From assembly GCA_902810695.1 (NCBI GenBank), contig CADDYV010000002.1, positions 62,001 to 126,000 on the forward strand: DNA of 64,000 nt, given 5' to 3'. Shown here piece after piece: positions 16,541 through 24,825 of the stretch. A program made the position numbers and the translations under genes. The notes under the pieces were generated by a model. The model was not told where the DNA came from, searched no databases, and saw only the letters and a program-made list of their open reading frames with translations. Every line of letters starts with the position of its first letter. The first letter of the stretch is position 1. The DNA is from Actinomycetota bacterium. Lineage in GTDB: Bacteria; Actinomycetota; Rubrobacteria; Rubrobacterales; Rubrobacteraceae.

Positions 16541-18742
16541 GTGAGTGATTTGGCTACTGCGGCCAGAGAAGAAGAGGCTTTGCTGAACGGCAGCCGGGAG
16601 GTCAACACGATCTGCGGCTTCTGCGGCGTGGGGTGCGGGCTCACGGTCAAGGTCGAGGACGGAATCATCCAGAAGGTAACGGGAGAGAAGGACAACCCCT
16701 CCAGCCACGGCGAGGCGTGCATCAAGGGCCGTGAGGGGTGGCGCCACATCTACAGCGACAAGAGGCTGACTTATCCTCTCATCCGCAAAAACGGCGAGCT
16801 GGTGCGGGCTTCGTGGGATGAGGCGCTGGATCTCGTCGCGAACCGCTTCATGCAGATAAAGAGCGAGTACGGCTCCGACGCCTTCGGGGTGTTCAGCTCC
16901 TCGCGCTCGACCAACGAGCTGAACTACCTGGCCGGGAAGTTCGCGCGCACGATCTTCGGCAACAGTAACATAGACTCGTGTAACCGTGCTTGACACGCCG
17001 CCAGCGTCACCGGTCTGGTGGCAACGTTTGGAGCGGGCGGAGCGACCACCTCTTACGAGGAGTTCGAGCACACCGACCTCATAATCTGCTGGGGTTCCAA
17101 CACCCAGGAGTGCCACCCCATCATCTACAACCACATGCGCCGGGGCATGAAAAACGGCGCGAAGATGGTCGTCGTTGACCCGAGGAAGATAGATCAGGTC
17201 CGCCGCGCGGACAAGTGGCTGCCCATAAACGTCGGCACGGACATCTACCTGGCGAACGCGATGGCGAACGTCATCATCTCCGAAGGCCTCCACAACAAGG
17301 AGTTCATCGAGCGGGCGACCGAGAACTTCGAGGCATACAGAGAGAAGGTGGCTGGCTACACTCCCGAGTACGCCGAGCAGATAACCGGCATCCCGGCCGA
17401 AGATATCCGCGAGGTGGCCCGGATGTACGCCAAATCAGATAAGGCCATCCTCAACTGGACTTTGGGCATCACCGAGCACCACAACGGGGCGGATGGGGTC
17501 TTCGCGCTCATCAACCTCGGCCTTCTGACCGGCCACGTCGGGAAGTACGGCAGCGGCCTCAACCCGCTGCGCGGGCAGAACAATGTCCAGGGCGGCGGGG
17601 ACATGGGTGCGCTGCCCAACCGCATGGTCGGCGGCTGGCAGTGGGACGACCCCGAGGCGCACCGGCTCTTCGAGGAGGTCTGGGGCGTGCCGCTGCCGGA
17701 GAAGGTCGGCAAGAACCAGGCCGAGATGCTCGATGCCATCGAGCGGGGCGAACTCCGGTGCATGTACGTCATCGGGGAGAACCCCTGCCAGTCCGACGCC
17801 GACGAGCACCGCTCCGACAGGCTCTTCGAGAGTCTGGACTTTCTGGTGGTGCAGGATCTCTTCCTCACCAAGACCGCCCGCATGGCCGACGTGGTCCTCC
17901 CGGCGGCTTCGAGCTGGTCCGAGACCGATGGCACCTTCGTCAACAGCGAGCGGCGGGTGCAGCGGGTACGCAAGGTCGTCGAGCCGCCCGGCGAGGCCCG
18001 CGATGACATCATGATCCTGCGGGACATCGCCAATCGCATGGGAGCGAACTGGAACTTCGAGACGGCGGAGGAAGTATGGGACGAGGTACGCGCGCTCGCG
18101 CCCAACTTCTCCGGCATCAGCTACGAGCGTCTGGAGAAGTACGGCGGCATCCAGTGGCCTTGCCTCGACGGGAGCTTCGAGGAGATATCGGACAACACCC
18201 CCAAGGAGCAGCTCGCCGCCGGCGCCAGGGGAGCAGAGGAGAGCGGGAGCGCGGCGCTCACCACCGATGTCGTCGAGAAGCCGCAGATAGGCACCAAGTT
18301 CCTGCACGCCCAGCTTTGGGAAAAGGAGGTCAAGAAGCGGGCTCCCTTCACCCCGGTGGACCACGAGGGTCCGGTGGAGATGCCGGATGAAGAGTACCCG
18401 TTCCAGCTCACCACCGGCAGACGGCTGGCCTTCCACAACACCGGCACGATGACCCAGAGCTACAAGAAGGTAAAGGACCCGGAGGAGTTGCTGGAGATCT
18501 GCGCCGAAGACGCCCAGGCTCTGGGCATCGAGGACGGAGAATTTGCGCGGGTAAGTTCCCGGCGCGGGACCGTCCCGCGGGTCAAGGCTCGCGTAACCGA
18601 CCGGGTGCGCCCCGGACTCGTGTTCCTGGGCTACAGCTTCGCGGATCAGGTCCCAACCAACGTCCTGACCATCAACGCCGTAGACCCGAAGTCGGGGACC
18701 GCCGAGCTAAAAGCCTGCGCGGTGAAGATAGAGAAGGCGTGA
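16541..18742 (+). CDS. fdhA: Selenocysteine-containing formate dehydrogenase catalytic subunit
   Basis: A single 733-residue protein read through UGA at 16991-16993 (Sec, residue 151). The N-terminus binds one 4Fe-4S cluster (C25, C28, C32, C60; NTICGFCGVGCG and EACIKGREGW), followed by the bis-MGD domains. The motif DSCNRA-Sec-HAASVTGL aligns with the FdhF active site, where Sec ligates Mo/W, and the next His is conserved. The frame stays open and homologous on both sides, to the C-terminal dinucleotide-binding domain ending CAVKIE. The start is GTG after GAAAAGGG. It oxidises formate to CO2 (or the reverse). No electron-transfer subunit is adjacent. Standard gene callers would report two fragments, 16541-16993 and 17018-18742. 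Confidence 0.95.
16991..17029 (+). promoter_or_regulatory. Bacterial SECIS element
   Basis: Immediately 3' of the UGA an apical hairpin CACC-GGTCT-GGTG forms (17007-17019). In E. coli fdhF the GGTCT loop recognised by SelB occupies the same codon positions relative to UGA, and a U occupies the position of the bulged U17. An alternative longer pairing of GCCGCCAG with CTGGTGGC is also possible. Confidence 0.85.
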
Positions 18743-18767
18743 TCCTAAACAACGACTGGCCGAGCGC

Positions 18768-18803
18768 TGCGGCATAGCTCCTTCGGTAAGGAGCTATGCC
18801 GCA
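18768..18803 (+). terminator. Perfect 16-bp hairpin terminator after fdhA
   Basis: TGCGGCATAGCTCCTT (18768-18783), loop CGGT, and an exact complementary arm (18788-18803). No T-tract follows, as is common for actinobacterial I-shaped terminators. Confidence 0.7.
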
Positions 18804-18953
18804 ACCGGACGGTATGATTACTGGCTGAACCGACTGCCTCGGAAGCGGGGTTCGCAGCCAGAGATCGGCCACTTCTTCGGTGTCATTGTCGAATTATGCT
18901 GCCTGTGAAAGATATAGCCTTGCAAGCAACCGAAGCAGCAGCTACTTCTGCTT

Positions 18954-19370
18954 TTATTCAGATTCAGACTTCAGAAGGTCGGCGTGACGATGAACCAGTT
19001 TCCACTCGTCGCCTTCGCGCCGAAAAATTTCGGTTACGCGCAAACTCATCGGCACGGCTTCCGGTCTCCCTTTCAGTCGAGCGGTTGCATGCTGAAAACC
19101 TACCCAATACGCGATACCGTCGCTCACTGCCATCTGAAGAATCTCAAAGTTGGTGTCGCCGCCGGACTCGAAGTATCCGGCATCGCGTTCATACCTCGAG
19201 GAGACCTGTTCTGCACCTTGCTCATAATCTCCGCTCGGATGGAAAAAGGTTGCGGGAGAGATGTGAGTTGAAATTCGATCAACCAGCCCTGCATCGCCAT
19301 TCACGTAGGCTCGCGCGGCATCCTCGCGCCGCTCCATAAACTGCTCAAAATCGCGTAATTCGTTGCTCAT
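18954..19370 (-). CDS. SnoaL/NTF2-like domain protein
   Basis: A 138-residue protein of the NTF2-like cone fold. The N-terminal helix, an ISPATFFHPSGDYEQG segment and the C-terminal strand pair SLRVTEIFRREGDEWKLVHRHADLL match stand-alone SnoaL_3/DUF4440-type proteins. Many act as isomerases or ligand carriers, and the ligand here is unknown. It is monocistronic and convergent with fdhA across the 18768-18803 hairpin. Confidence 0.8.
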   Translation of the reverse strand: MSNELRDFEQFMERREDAARAYVNGDAGLVDRISTHISPATFFHPSGDYEQGAEQVSSRYERDAGYFESGGDTNFEILQMAVSDGIAYWVGFQHATARLKGRPEAVPMSLRVTEIFRREGDEWKLVHRHADLLKSESE

Positions 19371-19480
19371 AATCTTCTCCCGTGTTCATGGTCTACATCT
19401 CAAAACCAACCAGTTTTTCTCTCCTGCTTCGCCAGGACCACGACAACTATAGTGCAGTTACACGGAGATCCCAATAAAGA

Positions 19481-19506
19481 AACCGGCGGGGAATTCCCCG
19501 CCGGTT
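19481..19506 (-). terminator. Intrinsic terminator of acs
   Basis: A perfect palindrome with arms AACCGGCGGGG and CCCCGCCGGTT around AATT. On the minus strand it is followed by TCTTTATT, which ends the acetyl-CoA synthetase transcript. Confidence 0.85.
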
Positions 19507-19536
19507 CTCCGCTTTCGCTCTGCGCTGGTTCGAGCT

Positions 19537-21489
19537 CTACGTCTGATGCTGGGCCTGTTGTTGCAGGCGCTCCACGACCTCCGGATCGGCGAGGGTCGAG
19601 GTGTCGCCCAGGTCGGATGAGCCCTCGGCCACCGCGCGGAGGATGCGGCGCATGATCTTGCCGCTCCTCGTCTTCGGCAGCGCGTCGGTGAAGACCAGGT
19701 CGTCGGGCCGGGCGATGGGTCCGATGGCCTCGCGGACGTGCTGGCGCAACTCCTGCTTGAGCTCCTCGGAGCCCTCCAGATCGCCTTCGAGGGTGAGGTA
19801 GGCGAAGATCGCCTGTCCCTTGTCCTCGTCGGCGCGGCCGACCACGGCTGCCTCAGCAACCTTTTCGTGGGAAACCAGCGCGCTCTCGACCTCCCAGGTG
19901 GAGATACGGTGGCCCGAGACGTTCATCACGTCGTCCACGCGGCCGATGATCCAGTAGTAGCCGTCCTCATCCCGCTTGGCACCATCACCGGCGAAGTAGG
20001 CATCCTCGAAGCGCGACCAGTAGGTTTCCTGGAAACGCTGGGGGTCTTTGTACAGGGTACGCAGCATCCCCGGCCAGGGAGTCTTCAGAACCAGATAACC
20101 GCCGCCTGCGCCGTGGACCTTCTGGCCTTCGTCGTTGTAGATGTCGGCCACGATGCCGGGGAAAGGTTTGGTCGCGCTGCCGGGCTTGGTCGTGGTGATG
20201 CCGGGTAGCGGTGTGATCATGATTCCGCCGGTCTCGGTCTGCCACCAGGTATCAACGATCGGGCAGCGCCCACCACCGACGAACTCGTGGTACCACACCC
20301 ACGCCCGCGGGTTGATCGGCTCGCCAACCGTTCCCAAGAGGCGCAGCGAGGAGAGGTCGTGCTTCTCCGGCCACTGCCTGCCTTCCTTCATCAACGAGCG
20401 GATGATGGTGGGAGCGGTGTAGCAGATGTTTACGCCATACTTCTCGACCACCTCCCAGTAGCGATCCGGAGCCGGATAGGCCGGGGTGCCCTCGAAGACC
20501 AGGCTCGTCGCCCCGTTGGCGAGCGGCCCGTAGACGATGTAGGAGTGCCCGGTTACCCAACCAATATCAGCTGTGCACCAGTAGACGTCATCTTCCTTGA
20601 GGTCGAAGACCCACTTGGTCGTCGCGTAGACGTGGGTCAGGTAGCCGCCGGTGGTGTGCACGATGCCCTTTGGCTTTCCGGTCGAGCCGGAGGAGTAGAG
20701 GATGTAGAGTATGTCCTCGGAGTCCATCTCCTCCGCCGGACACTCGGGGTCGGCGTCCTCCATCAGCTCGTGGTACCAGTGGTCGCGTCCCTCCTGGAAC
20801 GGCACCTCATCACCCGTGCGCCGCACGACGACTACGTTCTCGATGGATGGCGTATCCTGGAGCGCGTCGTCGGCGTTCTTCTTTAGCGGAGTTTTCTTGC
20901 CGCCACGCGGACCGGTGTCGGCGGTGATGAGGACCTTCGCCTCGCAGTCGTTGATGCGGTCGCGCAAAGATCCCGCAGAGAAACCGCCGAAAACCACCGA
21001 GTGCGGCGCCCCGATGCGCGCGCAGGCGAGCATCGCCACCGGAAGTTCCGGGATCATGGGCATGTAGATGGCCACCGGGTCGCCCTTGCCCACTCCCAGG
21101 CCCTTCAACACGTTGGCGAACTTCTCGACCTCGGCCTTCAGTTCGTTGTAGGTGATCTCCCGCGAAGTGCCGGGCTCATCACCCTCCCAGATAATGGCGC
21201 GCTTGTCGCCCCGGCCCTGCTCGATCTGATAGTCGAGGCAGTTGTAGGAGACGTTGAGCTTACCGCCCACGAACCACTCGGCGTGGGGCCGCTCCCACTT
21301 GAGGACCTGATCCCACTCCTTGAACCAGTGCAGCTCGCGGGCAAAGTCCGCCCAGAAGCTTTCAGGGTCCCGCTCGGCTCGCTCGTAGATCGAGGGGTCG
21401 TTCACGTTCGCCCTGGCCGCGAACTCCTCTGGTGGGGGGAAAGTGCGTCTCTCTTCGAGTAATGCTTCAATGGTCTGTTCTTCTGTCAC
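19537..21489 (-). CDS. acs: Acetyl-CoA synthetase (AMP-forming)
   Basis: A 650-residue acyl-adenylate-forming enzyme that converts acetate, ATP and CoA to acetyl-CoA. The P-loop-like [12 protein letters not shown], the adenylate motif [10 protein letters not shown], the hinge [16 protein letters not shown] and the C-terminal [12 protein letters not shown] with the lysine that is acetylated in this family are all present. Length is normal for Acs. Upstream on the same strand, 53 nt away, is an acetate-uptake-type transporter, so this is an acetate assimilation unit. Confidence 0.97.
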   Translation of the reverse strand: MTEEQTIEALLEERRTFPPPEEFAARANVNDPSIYERAERDPESFWADFARELHWFKEWDQVLKWERPHAEWFVGGKLNVSYNCLDYQIEQGRGDKRAIIWEGDEPGTSREITYNELKAEVEKFANVLKGLGVGKGDPVAIYMPMIPELPVAMLACARIGAPHSVVFGGFSAGSLRDRINDCEAKVLITADTGPRGGKKTPLKKNADDALQDTPSIENVVVVRRTGDEVPFQEGRDHWYHELMEDADPECPAEEMDSEDILYILYSSGSTGKPKGIVHTTGGYLTHVYATTKWVFDLKEDDVYWCTADIGWVTGHSYIVYGPLANGATSLVFEGTPAYPAPDRYWEVVEKYGVNICYTAPTIIRSLMKEGRQWPEKHDLSSLRLLGTVGEPINPRAWVWYHEFVGGGRCPIVDTWWQTETGGIMITPLPGITTTKPGSATKPFPGIVADIYNDEGQKVHGAGGGYLVLKTPWPGMLRTLYKDPQRFQETYWSRFEDAYFAGDGAKRDEDGYYWIIGRVDDVMNVSGHRISTWEVESALVSHEKVAEAAVVGRADEDKGQAIFAYLTLEGDLEGSEELKQELRQHVREAIGPIARPDDLVFTDALPKTRSGKIMRRILRAVAEGSSDLGDTSTLADPEVVERLQQQAQHQT

Positions 21490-21542
21490 TTCTCTGGACC
21501 TCCTCCTCTCTTTGTAGCTTATCTACCCTTGTTTTGCGTTTC

Positions 21543-22196
21543 TTACTCGCGAGGCCCGACGGGAAGAACCGTCTTGCCCGAGACGGAGTTGATCACCCCC
21601 GCAGCCGAGGTGTACCAGGCAGCGAGTGCCGTGGCGATACCGAGGTAGCCGCCCAGCACACCGAGTCCCGAGACACCGAGGATCTCCGCGATGGTCAGGA
21701 CAACATAGGTAATGAACAGCAGCACGAACACGGTGATTAGCGCCATGTTGGTCCTGAGCGACCCGATCATCATGTAGCCGGTAAACAGTGCCCAGGCCAT
21801 GAGCGTGAACCCGAGGGCCGGTCCTTCGCCTGCTCCGGTTACGCCCAGGCTCTTTCCCTCGAAGAAGAAGAACGCCAGGGCCACCCAGAACGCTCCGTAA
21901 GAGCAGAACGCGGTGGACCCGAAGGTGTTGTTGTTGCGGAACTCCCACATCCCGGCGAGGATCTGTACCGTGCCTCCGTAGAAGAACGCCAGCGGGATGA
22001 ACGTCCCTGCCTGAGCCAGCCAACCGGCGTTGATGATCGAGAGAATGAAGGTCGTAAGGGCAAAAGCAGCAAGCCCCAGCGGTGCTGGATCTCCTACCGG
22101 CGCCGCCGGAGGGTGCTCCCTGGCCTCTCTTCCCGCCGTCTCATCCCGGACTATCCTCCGGATCTCATCCCGCAGCTCGGGATTGGTCTCAGCCAC
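21543..22196 (-). CDS. GPR1/FUN34/YaaH-family acetate transporter (copy 1)
   Basis: A 217-residue integral membrane protein with six predicted helices, in the acetate/succinate channel family (SatP). The family NPAPLGL motif reads DPAPLGLAAFALTTF, and the SINAGW-like IINAGWLAQ and FRNNNTF segments are conserved. It has a GTG start with GGGGGA upstream. It is 53 nt upstream of acs and probably co-transcribed. The roughly 40-residue acidic N-terminal tail is longer than in SatP. Confidence 0.9.
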   Translation of the reverse strand: MAETNPELRDEIRRIVRDETAGREAREHPPAAPVGDPAPLGLAAFALTTFILSIINAGWLAQAGTFIPLAFFYGGTVQILAGMWEFRNNNTFGSTAFCSYGAFWVALAFFFFEGKSLGVTGAGEGPALGFTLMAWALFTGYMMIGSLRTNMALITVFVLLFITYVVLTIAEILGVSGLGVLGGYLGIATALAAWYTSAAGVINSVSGKTVLPVGPRE

Positions 22197-22447
22197 AAAT
22201 ATCCCCCTTTCCTTAAAGCCTTCCCCAAAATCTGGCAGATAAGATTAATGTCTCGAATGACCTCCTTTCCTCAGCCAAATGGGCAGGCTAGGTAGCCGTT
22301 TCGCTTGGGCTTGCTTCCCCTAACCATGATCACTGTTTTACCACACAGCGCAACTCATATATACCGTAAAGCACATACAAATGCTACCGGGCGGTGGATC
22401 AGATATGCCGCACTGCAGGTGTTTTGATGTTGTTCTACTTCGCCTTA

Positions 22448-23110
22448 CTAGCCACCGAGGGGCTCTCCGAAAGGCAGGACCGTGCGACCGAAGGTAAAGT
22501 TGATCACGATCGCCGCCGCGAAGTACCATGCACTCGCGGCGAGAGCTATTCCGGCGTAGCCGCCCGCTACGATAAGCCACGTAACCTCTCCGGCCAGGAA
22601 CCCAACGTCCAGCAGGAGCAAGGTGATCATGAACACGGTGAATATACCGAACACCACCGAGGTGACCTTGTACGATGCGATCCACAGGTAGCCGGTTGGG
22701 ATGGTCCAGGCCAGAAGGAAGAAGCCCAGCGCCGGCCCCAGGTGTGTGGTCAGGCCGAACTTGGGTCCGAGCAGGAAAAAGAATGCCAGGGAGAGCCAGA
22801 ACCCACCACCATAGGAGCTGAAGACCACCGCTATGAAGGTGTCCCTGTCCCGAAAGCCCCACATACCAGCCAGCAACTGCACGAGTCCCCCGAAGAACAA
22901 TGCCAGCGGGAGCCACGTTGGCTGAGCCAACCATCCGGCGTTGAATATCGAGAGAACAAAAGTAGTAGTGGCAAAGCCTCCCAGCCCCAGAGCTACAGGA
23001 GTAAGGTCCGCCGCCGCCCGTGCCTCAGGAGCAGCTTCTACTGTGGCCTCTTCTTTAATGATCCGGCGTACGTCTTCTTCCCAACCCTCCCAGGCATGTC
23101 TTTCTGCCAT
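22448..23110 (-). CDS. GPR1/FUN34/YaaH-family acetate transporter (copy 2)
   Basis: The ATG at 23110 has AAGGAGGAG upstream, giving 220 residues. It is a paralogue of the neighbouring transporter: LGLGGFATTTFVLSIFNAGW, FRDRDTF and GYLWIASYKV align with copy 1. The NPAPLGL signature is altered to LTPVALGL, which may change selectivity. A separate promoter is likely because about 250 bp separate it from copy 1; that gap contains no gene. Confidence 0.88.
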   Translation of the reverse strand: MAERHAWEGWEEDVRRIIKEEATVEAAPEARAAADLTPVALGLGGFATTTFVLSIFNAGWLAQPTWLPLALFFGGLVQLLAGMWGFRDRDTFIAVVFSSYGGGFWLSLAFFFLLGPKFGLTTHLGPALGFFLLAWTIPTGYLWIASYKVTSVVFGIFTVFMITLLLLDVGFLAGEVTWLIVAGGYAGIALAASAWYFAAAIVINFTFGRTVLPFGEPLGG

Positions 23111-23134
23111 AACTCCTCCTTCCCCAAAATACAC

Positions 23135-23571
23135 TCATGGCACGGCAGAGGTTACAACCACACTCTATTAGCCTTGTATCTCTCCTTTCCTGGACCGTTC
23201 CGATAGCGCGAGTAGAGTCCCCCATTTTCTACCCTTCAACCGGTCCACCGTTCAACTTCTATACATATAGAGACTATACCGCAGGGGCACGAGTTGGCAA
23301 CAATTCGCGCAATCGTCGGTGAGGTCCGAACCCTGGTGGGTGGATGATTGTATGTGAGTCTGGCCCTGCAGCCGCTTGCAGGTTCTACAGCAAGGCCCAT
23401 GCTACGCGGCACGAGCGGGAAGGGAGAGGTGGGTATCACCGCCCGACACGCCGGGCCGCTGCACAAGATCTTTAGCGAGCTGCAGGCGATCGAAGGCTCC
23501 CGCCGTCGCGGAAGATGAGGCGACGACGAGTATGCGGATGCCCAGCGGCATCCTGGTTTTGAAGCTAGTGA
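23135..23571. other. Intergenic region without a convincing gene
   Basis: The divergence from the transporter and the OsmC 3' end leave about 440 bp. A 39-codon plus-strand ORF (23399-23518, with GITARHAGPLHKIFSELQAI) has an amphipathic helix but no ribosome site and is not assigned. It may be a gene remnant. Confidence 0.3.
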
Positions 23572-24009
23572 TTACCCCAGGCTGACATTGAGTTGGATAT
23601 CCACGTTACCCCGGAGAGCGTTGGAGACGGGGCATGCCTGCTCGGCTTGCTCGGCGGCCTGCCTGAAGCTCTCTTCGTCGAGGCCGGAGACGCGGCCGCG
23701 CACGTTCAGGGCAGAGGTCGTGACCTTGAGCTGGCTTATGTCGAAGGTAACCACGGCGCTGATTTCGAGCTGCTCAGGCTCGTTGCCGCCCTGAGAGAGA
23801 ACGTTGGAGAGGGCCATGGCGTAGCAACCGGCGTGTGCGGCGGCGATCAACTCCTCAGGACTCGTCTTCCCGTCAGGCTGCTCGGTGCGCGCGGGAAAGC
23901 TGATCTGGGCCTGCTTCAACGCCCCGCTGCTCGCCAGATCCAGGCTCCCGGAGCCCTGCGATAGATTTCCGCTCCACGTTACCTCGGCGCGACGGTCCAC
24001 AGATGCCAT
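23572..24009 (-). CDS. OsmC-family peroxiredoxin
   Basis: A 145-residue thiol peroxidase of the OsmC/Ohr family. The two redox cysteines are in AAAHAGCYAMALSNVL and QACPVSNAL. The N-terminal VTWSGNLSQGSGSL and SFPARTEQPDGKTSPEEL match OsmC more than Ohr. It should reduce organic hydroperoxides in the cytoplasm. Confidence 0.92.
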   Translation of the reverse strand: MASVDRRAEVTWSGNLSQGSGSLDLASSGALKQAQISFPARTEQPDGKTSPEELIAAAHAGCYAMALSNVLSQGGNEPEQLEISAVVTFDISQLKVTTSALNVRGRVSGLDEESFRQAAEQAEQACPVSNALRGNVDIQLNVSLG

Positions 24010-24079
24010 GCCTTCCTCCCATCTATCCGGTTTACCGAATGTCAGTTAGCATACCCGTTATTCCTGTCCGCTAATCCTA

Positions 24080-24733
24080 TTAGCGGTCCTCTACAGCTTC
24101 CTCCAGCTTGCTCCGGTAGAGCCCGACGTCCATCTTTCTAGCCCTTATGCCGTCGCTCTCGGTGATCCTGCCGGAGAACAAAAACGCCGTTTGCCTGAGA
24201 GAAGATTCGAGGTCGAAGGGATCAAGAGCAGAGGTCGCATCGCGAGGGATTATCACATCGAACCACCGCAGGGCCGCGCTCGCCGCGGTGTAGTGGACGC
24301 AGATGTTGGCAACCGTGCCGCAGATGATGAGCGTGTCCACGCCCCACAAACGCAGGAAGTGCTCCAGGTGCGTCCCGTAGAAGCCGTCGTAGCGGACCTT
24401 GCGGATAACCAGCTCGTCCTCGCGGGGCGCAAGCTCTTCCACAATATGCCAGCCCCAGGAACCTTCGCGGGCGTGCTCGCCCCAGATCCCCCACTCCGGG
24501 TCATCCTCGCCGTGGGTGTCTTGAGTAAAGACTATCTTCATTCCGCTCTCGCGGGCGAGCGTGAGCAGACGCCGTATCGCCGGGATCGTGGCCTCAGCAT
24601 CCGGGATCACAAGAGCGCCACCCTCCTTGACGAAATCGTTTTGCATGTCCACGATGACGAGTGCCGTGCGTCTCGGGTCTACCCGAATCTCTTCGTGGAC
24701 CTCGTACTCGGGAACTTCCACCGTCCGGGCCAT
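24080..24733 (-). CDS. Isochorismatase-family cysteine hydrolase (nicotinamidase-like)
   Basis: The ATG at 24733 has GAGGAG upstream, giving 217 residues. The catalytic triad of the family is complete: Asp in IVDMQNDFV, Lys in VIRKVRYDGFYG and Cys in GTVANICVHYTA. The cis-peptide GTV-A before the cysteine is also typical. Amide hydrolysis such as nicotinamidase, pyrazinamidase or ureidoacrylate amidase is likely. The pocket residues do not let me choose. Confidence 0.87.
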   Translation of the reverse strand: MARTVEVPEYEVHEEIRVDPRRTALVIVDMQNDFVKEGGALVIPDAEATIPAIRRLLTLARESGMKIVFTQDTHGEDDPEWGIWGEHAREGSWGWHIVEELAPREDELVIRKVRYDGFYGTHLEHFLRLWGVDTLIICGTVANICVHYTAASAALRWFDVIIPRDATSALDPFDLESSLRQTAFLFSGRITESDGIRARKMDVGLYRSKLEEAVEDR

Positions 24734-24825
24734 CGCAACCACTCCTCAAAAAGCCTGGAGAACTCTTCCTCCCAGAGTTTACTTGTTCTCCGCTTTCAGG
24801 AAAGGTCTACCAACGGCAGGTTGCG

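Noticed and set aside
16991-16993. UGA as true stop making fdhA a pseudogene
   Set aside because: The frame stays open and homologous on both sides, Sec is expected at exactly this residue, and a SECIS-like hairpin follows.
23399-23518. 39-codon ORF with an amphipathic helix
   Set aside because: No ribosome binding site, homology or support; left as a possible remnant.
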